Assembly: GCA_023362775.1 (NCBI GenBank)
Contig: JALMGJ010000004.1
Coordinates: forward strand, 78,606,798-78,670,797
Length of the DNA: 64,000 bases
Direction: 5' to 3'
Origin: Charina bottae
Lineage: Eukaryota > Chordata > Lepidosauria > Squamata > Charinaidae
The notes under the pieces are model-generated. The model ran no database searches. It was not told where the DNA came from and saw only the letters and a program-made list of their open reading frames with translations. The translations under genes and the position numbers were made by a program. Positions 1 through 9,814 of the stretch are shown piece by piece. Within the stretch, counting starts at the first letter, position 1. Each line of letters begins with the position of its first letter.

Positions 1-117
1 GCTCTTTAACTGAATTTGTGTCAGTGTAAAAATAAATTTTAAAAAAATCTATGATTTTACTTGATGAGTTACTTTATTGAAAGAAAGCACTCTATCAAGC
101 ACAATGGGTAAAGGTCC

Positions 118-358
118 CAGAGTGATACTTAAAATTTGTGAATCCTTTTGAATTTTCAATATTTCTGCATAAAAATGACCTAGAATATTTTCCTCAATAA
201 ATAAATAGCAAGTATAATGTTTTTGACTCATTTGTTCCATTTGAGTTCTTTTTATCTAGTTTTAGGACTTGTGTGAAGAACAGCTCACTTTTTAGGTCAT
301 ATTTATGCAGAAATATTGAAAATTCAAAAGGGTTCACAAACTTTTAAGCATCACTGTA
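118..358. mobile_element. Tc1/mariner-type MITE
   Basis: A palindromic element of about 240 bp. The left arm (118-183) and right arm (295-358) are inverted copies of each other over roughly 65 bp, both containing the stretch ATATTTCTGCATAAA or its complement. The outer end reads TACAGTGATGCTTAAAAG on the minus strand, which matches the ends of a Tc1/mariner family widespread in vertebrates. A TA lies at the right boundary (357-358); the left TA is not evident. There is no coding capacity. Confidence 0.7.
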
Positions 359-482
359 CATGTAGTCACCAGCATATTAAATTGTAGCCAAAACAAAGAG
401 AAAATCAATTCAAATGTCTTGATGTACCGGGAGAAGAAGAATTCAAGTGAGCATTTAGTACAGTACACTTTTCTTCTTAAAT

Positions 483-715
483 CAGGGCTTTCCAAAGTGC
501 GGCGGCGACGGCGGCACGGTGGCAGTGCGGGGGCGCGCGCGTGGCGGCAATACAAAAGGGCGCGCGGCGGTGACACATGAGGGTGCGCGGTGGCGCGCAT
601 ACACACTGCAGTGGCGCGGGGGGCATGCGGCAGCGCGGGGGGACATGCGGCGGTGCGGGGGGGGGTGCGGCACGCGCGTGCACGGCGGCAGCGGCACACA
701 GTTTGGAAAGCTCTG
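483..715. mobile_element. hAT-type MITE with perfect 8-bp TSD
   Basis: The element begins CAGGGCTTTCCAAAGTG and ends GTTTGGAAAGCTCTG, imperfect inverted repeats of about 15-20 bp. It is flanked by the 8-bp direct repeat TCTTAAAT at 475-482 and 716-723. Length, TIR type (CAG..CTG) and 8-bp TSD fit a non-autonomous hAT transposon. The interior is extremely GC- and CpG-rich and slightly repetitive, unlike the AT-rich flanks. The apparent reading frames inside come from this composition and are not genes. Confidence 0.85.
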
Positions 716-723
716 TCTTAAAT

Positions 724-1325
724 GCTGGACAGTACTGCTAGAAGTACAACAATAGACTACATGCAAACAATAAACTTAAATAAAATGCAGACACTACAGT
801 GACAAAGTCAATTAAATCTTAAAATACATACATACATAAACACATCAATTTCCCTCATAGTTTGTGCTTAATATGAAGCTATTCCAGAGTCTGCAATAGT
901 AGACTCTATTCTCAAGCAGTTGGAGACTAAGGAAAGTAAGCAGGTGGTCTATACCACGCTGTGTGGGAATGCAGAAGTTGATAGAGCTGTTTGTAGGCTA
1001 GGCCCAATTTTTTTTTCTGGCTCTGATTTATAGTAAGCATGCTGTTTTCTGAACTTTGATTAATGATTTAGATTCCATATAGTTCTTGGCAGCATAAGTT
1101 TATTAACAAGCTCATATGGAGTTTCCTGGTTGAAGGATTCTTTAAAAATCATAACAGAACTGAAGCTGTGTTTGTTCAAGTAGAAATGAAGAACAGAACT
1201 AATCCAAAGATCTGGAATGTATTTGTGCAAATCTAGTTATTTTATTATTCTTGAATTTTACAGAAAAAGGTATGGAAAATTACATTCATTCTATCTGAAC
1301 TAACATTCCTTTCTATCTAACTGAT
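724..1325. other. AT-rich sequence, no gene seen
   Basis: Unique-looking AT-rich DNA between the hAT MITE and the L2 element. I see no coding frame, TIR or known repeat. Confidence 0.5.
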
Positions 1326-1339
1326 TAGAAAATCCAAGA

Positions 1340-2715
1340 TGCAAAGTAGAAAATCCAAGATGGCGACCGGGAGCAGATGCTGAATGCTGTTCTGGGGGAG
1401 GATTCTAGTCCCTGTGAGCCCCAACCCCAACCCGTCTTGGTGACAATGGTCTGGAGGGAGAGGTTCTGGTGGGTTTCTCTGACCTCTCTGGCTTTTTGGG
1501 ACTGTACTGGTGCTGGGCTGGTGCTGGGAGACGTTTAGACCCCCCTCGTATGGTTCGGCGCGGCACGGCGTGAAAGACCTTTGCATCAGCGACCTTGTAG
1601 GGACGTGACCAGACCTCCTGTAAACCTACAGACCCTGGCTGATGGACGGCGGACCCGGCTGTGGACTGCGGACCCTGGCTATGGACCCGTTTTTGGTAGA
1701 CTTTCTATGCATGGTAGAAACTCCCCCCGGTGAAGAAAGACATGGCACAGAGAAAGATGTGGAGAAAATGTGCCACGGAGAAGAACCTTTTGGACGGCAA
1801 GCCTCACATGGACTCAACTGCGGATTGCAGATTTGTTTGGCGGACTGGGTGGCTCTGGCAAGGTGGGGGAGCGTGGTGGATCTCATGGACAGAGTCTCCC
1901 GGTTGGAATGATTCGGGTGGCAGAGCGCGGTGGCCTTGCAACGGCAGCTTTGCTGCGGTGGTAGGTCCAGCGGTGGCGGAACGCAGCGAGCCTCATGGGC
2001 GGAGCCTCCTGGTTAGAATGGTGGCCTGTGATGGCAGTGAGCTCAACAGACTCCCTGCAGCCTTCGGAGAACTTCGGCATGTTTGGGGAGTCCTTGGGGG
2101 CGTTTGGAGAACTTTGGCAACCTCGGTTACGTCCGAAGAGCCAGCATTGATGGCAGGCTGAGCCTCAGTGCTGTGGAGTGAGGCTTACTGGTGTGTGGGG
2201 GGGGGGGCAGGCTGTATACTGCACAGGACCTGGGGGTGGAGTGGTTTTGGGGCAACATCCTAGTGTTAACATCCTAGGGGCATGGAGGACTGGTCACCCC
2301 TAATCTATTTAGGGCAGCAGAGGGTTTTGGGGTCCCCTGGTGTGAGTGTGGTACTCCCTTCTGGGGGTGAGAGACACGGAGGGGGTCCAGGACTGTATGG
2401 TTTTGGGTAAGAGTACCTATCCCTGTGTGAGAGACAGGGTGGGTAGGAGTAACTGGGGTGCCCCTGCAACTAGTGAGAGAAGTTGAGGGGGGCACAGTGA
2501 GGGTGTGGGGCAATGGTTAGGACATACCAGCACTGAGAGTGGGAGCTGGTGCGCTGGGGGCCCTGCCATTGCCCAAGGGTGACTGAGTGTGAGAGGATGT
2601 ATGTGTGGGGGAGGGGACCCTTGTTTAAACCCAGGATTTCCAGAGGTGTGGGAGTGGAGGCAACTGGGCCATGAAACTCTGGGAGCTATGGGGCAGGTAA
2701 TTTTATCAAGGTGGT
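1340..2715 (+). mobile_element. L2-type LINE, 5' UTR and ORF1 region
   Basis: GC-rich, G-strand-biased sequence directly upstream of the L2 endonuclease region and in the same orientation. It is best read as the 5' UTR plus decayed ORF1 of the same LINE. The left edge contains AAGATGGCGACC, a YY1-type motif like those at LINE promoters, and AGAAAATCCAAGATG occurs twice in tandem (about 1327 and 1348). No continuous ORF1 frame survives; short frames of 86-143 codons occur but show no recognisable domain. A G-run lies at about 2198-2209. The assignment rests on position and composition, not on a recognised protein. Confidence 0.45.
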
Positions 2716-2789
2716 GACAGGTCAGGGATGTTATGATGGGAACCGGAGGGCAGGCCAACATTGGGGAAGATGCCCCTGGTGTTTGTTAC

Positions 2790-4151
2790 TAGTGGCGTGT
2801 TCCAGCCCTCCAAGTTCAAACCCAGGACCTGGACAGCAGATCCTTGACGGCCCTGGTTTCCGGCTGCTGCTTCTTAACACCAGGTCAGTGAACAACAAGG
2901 GCCCCTTTCTAATGTGATCTGATCATGGAGGAGTGGGCAGACCTGGCGTGTATCACCGAGAACTGGCTGGGCCCAGGGAGGGGGTAGCCCTCTCAGAAAT
3001 GTGCCCGGATGGATTTCAGGTGTGGCACCAGCTGAGACACTGGGGTAGGGTAGGGGGGGTGGCAGTTATCATCCGAGAGTCTCTAGTGGCCTTCATGGGC
3101 ACTGCTCCTCAAGTAGCCAGGTGTGAAACCCAATTTTTCAAGTTGGATTCCTGAGAACAGTTCGGAGTGTTGCTATTGTACCAGCCTCCTGCTGCATAGC
3201 AACCTCCCTGCCTAAGCTGCTAGAGACCATCTCAAGGTTGGCGGTGGAGTTCCCTAGGCTCATGGTTCTGGGGGACTTCAACCTGCCACCCCTGGGGCAT
3301 GCTACAGAGACAGCTTGGGAGTTCATGTGTGAGGATCGTAGCCCTAACAACCTTGTTTCAAAAATCTACAGTAGAAGCCATAAGGGTATATGAAGATTTT
3401 ACTAGAAAACAAGGGTAATAGACTAGTCCAAGGTTTAAGCTGTGAATGGCTGCCTGGTGGGAAACGGTTCGGTGTCCTTCCTTTCGCTCCTCCTCTCTCT
3501 CGCCCATATCTCGTTGCTTTGGAGACCCAGCACCTTTGCCCCATTCTACCCATGGGATTCCCAGGCAGCTCTGAAAAACACGCTACTATCTGTGTGAAGC
3601 AAAGCATACTGGTCATTTAGCATTCTACTACATTAGCTATCAGGTTACAGCCTCCCCCCTCTACTACCAGACTCAAGTCAGATGGATGACTCCAGCTCTG
3701 ACATCATGGCTACCATGACAGCAATGGGCCTGTCCCAGATAATTCAGGTAGAGATAGTAGTCTCACCCTGGACTTGGTTTTATTGTCGGAGCAGTGGCAA
3801 TGTGATCTGAGGGGAGAGTTAGAGCTGTCCCCATTGTCATGGTAAGACCACGCCCTGGTGGCCCTGAGATTCTCTTATGCCGCCCCACTTCTCAGGGAGG
3901 CAGGACCCATTCAATTGTTCCACCCCTGGCGACTTATGGACCCAATGCGGTTTCAGGGGGAGCTGGGGGTTATACCCGAGGATCTGCTGCACGGAACAGC
4001 GGAGGTCCTGGCAGCAGCCTGGAATAGGGAAGTGGCAAGGGCCTTGGACAGAATAGCACCTGTGCGACCTCTCCTACCACATTCAACCCGTCACTCCCTG
4101 TGGTTCACGGAGGAGTTGAGGGTTTTGGAGAGGGTCAAAAGATGTCTGGAG
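2790..4151 (+). pseudogene. L2 LINE ORF2, endonuclease domain (broken)
   Basis: Apurinic-type endonuclease part of an L2/CR1-group ORF2, which would nick the target for reverse transcription. Visible in broken frames are LLLLNTRSVNNK (about 2866-2900), ITENWLG (about 2955) and LGDFNLP (about 3270-3290), in the order expected of this endonuclease, then a linker ending in WFTEELRVLERVKRCLE near 4151. Stops and frameshifts separate the pieces, and a solo LTR (3328-3703) cuts the domain. The frame resumes after a 2.7-kb insertion at about 6890. The minus-strand L2 at 60.25-62.93 kb carries the same order uninterrupted by that insertion, which confirms the join. L2 rather than CR1 proper is my preference, from the RT motifs downstream. 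Confidence 0.75.
3328..3703. mobile_element. Solo LTR inside L2 endonuclease (TSD TCATG)
   Basis: A 376-bp segment starting TGTGAGGATC and ending GCTCTGACA. It is flanked by exact 5-bp repeats TCATG at 3323-3327 and 3704-3708. Removing it and one TCATG rejoins the L2 sequence (GGGAGTTCATGGCTACCATG), as seen in the L2 copy near 62.8 kb. TG...CA ends, a 5-bp TSD and the absence of coding sequence fit a solo LTR of an endogenous retrovirus or Gypsy-like element. I do not see a clear poly(A) signal, so orientation is undetermined. Confidence 0.75.
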
Positions 4152-4840
4152 TGACTTCTGGTGGGAAATGGCGGACTGAACAACCTTCCCTTTGAGCTCT
4201 GTGGGCAGAGTTGGCAGTATGGCAGTTTTTTCTGGGCACAGGCAGGTTTTTCTGTAGCCCCAAGTGTTTTTCTGGATTAAGGAAAACACTGAGAATTGAC
4301 CCATTTGTCCTCCAGACGATGAGTTGCAGCCAGGAGATCGTGGACAGCATCTACGACCGAGCGGTAAGACTTCACCGGGAGGCTGGGATTCCATCTCTTT
4401 CTGACCCATGCATGCAAACCCTTAAAGGGGAAGCAAGTCCTGACTTCCCATTTCTTAAGCACCCAATTTGTTGTTTTTAAGTTTTGTACCTTAAGAGAAG
4501 CTTTTTATGGTAAGAAAAAGTGGAATCTCTTGGTGAGTATAGTTATTTTTGGAGATTTTTAACTATATAAAAAAGTTCTGGCTTGTTTTCCCATATGGAT
4601 TGTATTGAGGGCTGAAACTGTAAGATTGCCTTTCTGTTGCTATCTTTGGTGCTGAATTTGAAGGACGGAGTGTTTTCCTACATGTTGCTTTTGATTTCTT
4701 ATTTTAAACTCTTGGCTTTCTCTTTACTTTCTTTGGGTTGCCTGCTAGTATATTTTCTTTTGTTAATTTTGGATTAATTCACTAACCTCTATTTCTGTGA
4801 GTTAACTCTTTAGGGGGTGCCATAATTTACTGTTTGAACT

Positions 4841-5047
4841 ATGGAAGATTTTAAAGAAGATTTTAAAGAAGACTTTATAGAATTTGATTGTAAGCAAAAA
4901 GAGATTTTTTCAAAGGGTTGTCAAATTATTTTGCAGACTGTTTGGGACATTCGAGATGAGATTCTGGCTAAAATGGGTCAACTATATGAAAATATTGTGA
5001 TGGAAGAAGAAGCTGGAAAAGATGGCGATTTTACTGCTCCCAGCTGA
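4841..5047 (+). CDS. Short acidic ORF in the L1-like insert
   Basis: A 68-codon ATG frame with an acidic N-terminus in which the EDFK unit is repeated (KEDFKEDF), followed by a segment that looks helix-forming with leucine/isoleucine spacing. It could be the N-terminus of an L1 ORF1 protein (coiled-coil trimer and RNA chaperone), but I do not recognise the family. A second frame continues the coding-like sequence at 5022-5240, so a frameshift near 5030 may have broken a longer ORF. The ATG at 4841 follows a non-coding leader. No host gene is implied. Confidence 0.3.
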   Translation: MEDFKEDFKEDFIEFDCKQKEIFSKGCQIILQTVWDIRDEILAKMGQLYENIVMEEEAGKDGDFTAPS

Positions 5048-5261
5048 AGACTCTGGATTGGTGTTTAAGGGGTTAAAACAATTGTTTAAGATTGCACAAA
5101 AAACTGCCATGCTGGAGAAATGTTATGACTATCTGAATCAATGTTATTGGAAAGAAGAGTATGTTATGTGGGAGTTTATTTTCCCCTTTTGCTGGAACGT
5201 TTGTATCTTTGAGGGTTGTTGGCTTGTTGGATCTTTGTAAAAAAATGCTTTTGGTGTAATG

Positions 5262-5603
5262 GTAATATTTTATACTGTTTTTAGGCATAATAGGGTTAAT
5301 TGTTAATTATAAAGGCAGACAATTTATAAAAATAGCATATTTAATTTGTTGTAACCCGCCCAGAGTCCCTTGCAAGGGAGATGGGCGGGGAATAAATTGA
5401 AATAATAAATAAATAAAATAAATAAATAAATAATTAGATTGATAATGAGGCTAATATGTTTTTTTTCTCTTATGGTTTGGATTAGGATTTATAGGATTAT
5501 AGATTTGTAAGTCTTAAAGGATATTGATAAGATATAATAATATTTTATATTGTTTTTTAGGTCTAATAGGGTTAAGATTGTTTATTATAAAGGCAGACAA
5601 TTT
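5262..5603 (+). repeat. Direct duplication of about 66 bp, 275 bp apart
   Basis: The segment at 5262-5328 (containing ATAGGGTTAA and ATAAAGGCAGACAATTTAT) recurs at 5537-5603 with a few changes. The intervening unit includes an L2 3' tail. This is either a tandem duplication in the 3' part of the L1-like element or two element ends placed side by side. Confidence 0.65.
5340..5432 (+). mobile_element. L2 3'-end fragment (hairpin plus A/T tail)
   Basis: Only the last about 90 bp of an L2-type LINE. It has the terminal hairpin (5354-5390, arms CCCGCCCA/TGGGCGGG, apical stem CCCTTGCAAGGG) and then an (AAATA)n/(AAAT)n tail. Strong 5' truncation is common for these LINEs. Confidence 0.75.
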
Positions 5604-5638
5604 ATTTGTTTTTACAATTTAATGCTTATTGTGTAGAC

Positions 5639-5958
5639 CAGAGCTTTCCAAACTGTGTGTCACGACACAAAAGTGTGTTGCCACACACATTCTGGTGTGT
5701 CGCCACACAACCCGGAAGCGCTGATTATCATCAGCACTTCCGGGTTTTCCCGCGGCGACACACCAATGGCGGCGTGCAAAAACTGAAAGCAGCAGCAGCG
5801 CTTTCGGGTTTTTGCATGCTGCCACAACGGCAGCACTTCCGGGTTTTCCCACGGCGACACACCAATGGCGGTTGGTGTGTCAGCACTTCCAGGTTTTCCC
5901 GCGGTGACACATGAACGGCGGTTGGTGTGTCACCGCGGGAAAACTTTGGAAAGCCCAC
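5639..5958. mobile_element. Second hAT-type MITE
   Basis: It starts CAGAGCTTTCCAAACTGTG and ends with the inverted match CTTTGGAAAGCCCAC. The ends are the same family as the MITE at 483-715. The interior holds several copies of a unit with CAGCACTTCCGGGTTTTCCC followed by the CGGCGACACA motif. It also has an inverted pair around 5776-5823 (GCAAAAACTG / TTTTTGCATGC). No exact 8-bp TSD is visible, so the exact right end is uncertain. Confidence 0.7.
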
Positions 5959-6030
5959 AGAAGTATATAGAATAGTAGTAGGAAGAAAAAAAATTAAATG
6001 GATTGTTTTTTAAGAGGGAGGGAAGTTTGA

Positions 6031-6046
6031 AGTATGTATGTATGTA

Positions 6047-6104
<58 letters not shown>

Positions 6105-6176
6105 TACATACATACTGTATATATTATATTATATTATATTATATTATATTATATTATATTATATTAATTATATTAT
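6031..6176. repeat. Compound microsatellite (ATGT)n(GT)n(AT)n(AC)n(ATATT)n
   Basis: Back-to-back simple repeats: TATG units, GT, TA, CA, CATA and a run of about ten TATAT units. Apparent reading frames through it are artefacts. Confidence 0.95.
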
Positions 6177-6195
6177 ATGGGGGCGTGATGGGTCA

Positions 6196-6526
6196 GGGGG
6201 GGCGTGGTGGCTCAGCAGGTAAGATGCCAGGCTTGTCTATCGGAAGGTCACAAGTTCGGAGGTTCTTATCCCTATCCCCATTTGACGGAGTCAGCTCCTG
6301 CACTCGCCCCAGCTCTTGCCAACCTAGCAATTCGAAAGCATCCAAATGCAAGTAGATTAATGCGTACCACTTTGGTGGGAAGGTAACAGTGTTCTGCGCA
6401 CATCATGCCGGCCACATGACCACGGAAGCATCTTTGGACAACTCTGGCTCTTCAGCTAACAACCGGAGATGAGCACTGGCCCCTAGAGTCAGACATAGCT
6501 GCACAAATGTGCAGGGGAAACCTTTA

Positions 6527-6531
<5 letters not shown>
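6196..6531 (+). mobile_element. Sauria-type SINE (tRNA-derived), copy 1
   Basis: Full-length SINE of about 335 bp. The head contains GTGGTGGCTCAGCAGGTAAG (pol III A-box region) and a degenerate B box GGTTCTTATCC. It continues with the family body (GCCAACCTAGCAATTCGAAAG, GTACCACTTTGGTGG) and ends AACCTTTACC. The tail runs into (TA)n(CA)n at 6532-6592. No TSD found. A partial repeat of the head (GGGGGCGTGATGGGTCA) precedes it. Confidence 0.85.

Positions 6532-6592
<61 letters not shown>
6532..6592. repeat. (TA)n(CA)n microsatellite at SINE tail
   Basis: Alternating TA then CA repeats immediately 3' of the SINE tail, a likely case of a retroposon tail seeding a microsatellite. Confidence 0.9.
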
Positions 6593-6595
<3 letters not shown>

Positions 6596-6885
6596 TTTTA
6601 TGGAAGGGGAAGGAGCAATTGTATTAGAGATTTGTATGTGTTAATGGAAGGATTTATAGAATCATGGTTTGATGTAGAGGAAGGGTTTGTTTATGGGAAT
6701 TGCTGTATATTCCTACTATTGAAAGCTGGAAGTCACCTGTATATGTGACTTTCTAAAAGTCTTTTTTTCTTGTGTTTTTACACTTTTAGTGTTTTTTTCT
6801 TTTTTGTCTGTAGTTTTTGTTTTGTTTTTTTGTAGTTTTTTATCTTTGTCTTTAAAAATAATAAAAACTTTATTCCAAAAAAGAA
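6593..6885 (+). mobile_element. 3' UTR of the L1-like insert
   Basis: T-rich, non-coding sequence ending TAAAAACTTTATTCC and an A-run, right before the second copy of the L2 target site. Read as the terminal 3' UTR and poly(A) of the inserted element. No gene seen. Confidence 0.5.
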
Positions 6886-6894
6886 AAAGAGACG

Positions 6895-8850
6895 TCTGGA
6901 GCGCTGCTGGAGGAAGACGAAGACTGAATCTGACTGAACAAAAGCTAGAGCTGCTATTAAGGCCTACCTTGTGGTGATAGGAGCAGCGAAACGTGAATAT
7001 TTCTCTGTTCTTATTGCGTCCACAGAATGCCGCCCAATGGCCCTGTTTAAGATTACTCAATCTCTTTTGGGCCAAGTAGATTCGGTGACCCACTTACAGG
7101 GCTGGACAGAAGAGTTCTCTGAGTATCTGCAGGATAAATTCACTCAGATCCATTCCAAGTTGGACTCTCAGCGTGAGGCACAATCTGGGGAGATGCTGAG
7201 GGAACGTACTTACCCTGTTATCTGGGTATGGTTTGACCCTGTTGGACCTGAGGAAGTGTACAGGATCCTCTGGACTGTAAATGCCACCACATGCCATCTG
7301 GACCCGTGCCCTTCCTGGCTGGTAAAGGCAGCCTGGGAGGTGACATGTGGGTGGGTCCAGGCAATGGTTAATACATCCTTGAGTGAGGGGGTGTTTCCGG
7401 CTGCCTTTAAGAAGGCGCTCGTACACCCTCTCCTCAAGAAACCATCCCTGGACCCTACTGTATTGGACAATTTTCATCCTGTCTCCTGTCTTTTTGGGAA
7501 AGGTGTTTGAGAAAGTGGTGGCATTGCAACTCCAGAGGATTCTAGATGAAATGGATTATCTAGACCCGTTTCAGTCAGGTTTCAGGCCAGGATACGGGAC
7601 AGAGATTGCATTGGTTGCGCTTATGGATGATCTCTGGCGGGAGCAGGATGGAGGGAGTGCATCCATCCTGGCTCTTTTGGACCCCTCAGCGGCTTTCGAT
7701 ACCATCGACCATGGTATCCTTTTGGGGCAGCTCAGGGAGTTGGGGGTGGACGATGTAGTTTTATGCTCATTCACCTCCTTCCTCCAGGGCTGTTCCCTAT
7801 CGGAGGTGATAGGGGATGAGAGATCCGACCCTTGACCCCTCTTGTGTGGGGTGCCACAGGGTTCGGTTCTCTCTCCTCTTCTATTTAATATCTACATGAA
7901 ACCACTGGGTGAGATCATCCGTCACCATGGGGTGAGGTATCATCAGTACGCTGATGATACTCAATTGTATATCTCCATCCTGGGTGAAGTAAGTGATACG
8001 GTGGCTGCCCTGTCTCAGTGCCTGGGGGCTGTGGGGGCCAGGGTGGGGAACAGCAGGCTTCAGCTGAACCCTGGTAAGACGGAGTGGCTGTGGGTTGATG
8101 GCCCCTCTGTATCCATGAAATTATTATCCTTGGTCCTGGATGGTGTGGCACTGCCCCATTCAAACCCAGTGCAGAACTTGGGGACCCTTCTGGACTCACG
8201 ACTCCTGCTCGAAGAGCAGGTGGCAGTCATGGCCAGAAGGGCCTTTGCGTAACTTCAGGTTGTGCGCCAGTTACACCTGTTCCTGGATCAAGATGCCCTC
8301 CGAACAGTCACTCATGCCCTCATAATCTCCCATATAGACTATTGCAATGTGCTCTACATGGGGCTACCCTTGAAGAGTATCTGGAAGCTTCAGCTGGTCG
8401 AGAATGCATCCACATGAGCAGTTATTGGTACTTCAAGATCAGTACATATAAACCACTGCTGCACGAGCTGCACTGGGTACCAGTATGCTTCTGGGTCCAA
8501 TTCAAGGTGTTGGTTATCACCTTTAAAGCCCTACATGGCATACGACCAGGTTACCTGTGGGACCATCTCATCCCCATAACATTGACCCACCCCACCCAGT
8601 CATGCAGAGAGGGCATGCTACGGACCCTGTTGACAAAGGAATTTCATCTGACGGGGTCCAGAAGGCAGGCCTTCTCTGCAATAGTGCCTGCACTTTGGAA
8701 TATTCTGCCCCCAGAAGTAAAGCAGGCCCCTTCACTCCTGGCCTTCAGGAAGAGTCTGAAGACCTGGCTCTGCCGCCTTGCTTGGGATGAGTGGGTGACA
8801 GTTCCTCCTGGGGGTGGCTTGCACCGTAGAGCCCTCCCTACGGAATAAGA
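6895..8850 (+). pseudogene. L2 LINE ORF2, reverse transcriptase half (broken)
   Basis: Continues the ORF2 interrupted at 4151. RT motifs appear in order: LKKPSLDPTVLDNF and FEKVVALQLQR (about 7430-7540), FQSGFRPGYGTE (about 7570), LLDPSAAFDTIDHG with the first catalytic Asp (about 7675-7715), [16 protein letters not shown] (7849-7896), YADDTQLY with the catalytic pair (about 7948-7971). The C-terminal domain with ELHWVPVCF and KTWLCRLAWDE follows to about 8848. The [10 protein letters not shown] stretch between GVPQGS and YADD is typical of the L2 clade. Frameshifts near 7500 and 8250 and a stop near 7833 break it into four frames. It would have supplied RT and endonuclease for its own and perhaps SINE mobility. 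Confidence 0.85.
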
Positions 8851-9012
8851 TCTTACCATCATTGGATTTTATATTTATTTATTTCTATTTATAGTATTGG
8901 CTGTAATTTTATCTTTTATGGTTTTAATTGTGATTTTACTGTATACCGCCCAGAGTCCCCCTTTGGGGGAGATGGGCAGTGATATAAATATAATTAATTA
9001 ATTAATTAGTAA
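8851..9012 (+). mobile_element. L2 3' UTR with terminal hairpin and AATT tail
   Basis: Short 3' UTR ending in a hairpin at 8945-8980 (ACCGCCCA...TGGGCAGT, apical stem CCCCC/GGGGG), then ATATAAATAT and (AATT)n. This is the 3' end of the L2 copy that starts at about 1.34 kb, and the structure recurs in all L2 ends here. Confidence 0.8.
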
Positions 9013-9800
9013 TAGTATTGGTACTGTACATATGTCACATTTAACTCCATTCACCAGAAGTTGAGTATCAAAGGTATCTGGAGAAATAAATGCCAAGATA
9101 GATAGATTGATGGATAGATGCCCTACAAGGGCCTTAGCTAAATTTCCATTACCTGTTCAAAAGTGGGAGAGAGATAATAAATTTTCTTCCTCCTGTATAC
9201 TGTTTCCTCTGAGTATTGGATTGAAGCCAAATAAGCTAAAATATCAAATTATTTGCATACACACACTATCATTGTTTTAAAAAATTAATTTTTGTACTTA
9301 TAACATTAATAAGCCAACTAACAATGAAAGTTAAAAATAAACTATGAAAAAAGTTTGAGATGTTTATCATAAATAAGTCCTATTTCAATAGTAATTCTTA
9401 AATTGCTTATCACTTTTCTGTAGAAAGAATTTGCATTCTGCCATAATAAAACCAATTTACGTAAACAGTGACAAGTCCAACGTGATCAAATATCACCCAA
9501 TTAACCTGGTACTGTAAGTAATATCATCAAGTTAGATGCCATGTTGTAATAAATTTCACAATTAGATAACCCAAGAAATATTTTAGTTTTAGAACAAGGT
9601 AGCTTTTCAACTGCCAACCAATTACATTATACTACCTGGCAGAGAAATACTTCAGTTTTGCACAGTAATCTTTCTTTGCTGCCTTTAACTCCACCACCTT
9701 GTAAGGCTCTGGAGAAAATTAGCAGTCTCATCTATAGACCTACAACATTTTCAGCTGATAATGATGCTCTATGGAAACACTTTTATGCATGTTAATACTC
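9013..9800. other. Unique AT-rich sequence, no gene seen
   Basis: No coding frame or recognised repeat apart from a short GATA/GATG run at about 9098-9120. Confidence 0.5.
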
Positions 9801-9814
9801 ACAATAAACCTGAC

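Larger units (their letters stand above)
4152..6885 (+). mobile_element. L1-like, internally deleted element inserted in L2
   Basis: A 2.73-kb insertion splits the L2 between its endonuclease and RT halves. The L2 stretch ending GTCTGGAG occurs on both sides (4137-4151 and about 6886-6901), a diverged TSD of about 15 bp. The insert has a 5'-like leader, a short coding-looking frame (4841-5047), then AT-rich 3'-UTR-like sequence ending AATAAAAACTTTATTCC plus an A-run. There is no RT, so it resembles a 'half-L1' that kept ORF1-like and 3' parts only. It is itself a landing site for an L2 tail, a hAT MITE, a SINE and microsatellites. L1 membership is inferred from the A-rich tail and long TSD. 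Confidence 0.55.

Noticed and set aside
334..766. Overlapping Arg/Pro/Cys-rich reading frames on both strands
   Set aside because: They lie in the CpG-rich hAT MITE; open frames result from a lack of AT-rich stop codons. No domain and no codon pattern.
6034..6222. Frame with Tyr/Ile/His/Thr runs
   Set aside because: Translation of a microsatellite. The same holds for frames at 6403-6748, 25056-25476 and 36807-37029.
6196..6531. A cellular tRNA gene in the SINE head
   Set aside because: The A and B boxes belong to a repeated SINE with a 260-bp non-tRNA body; no tRNA cloverleaf or independent gene.
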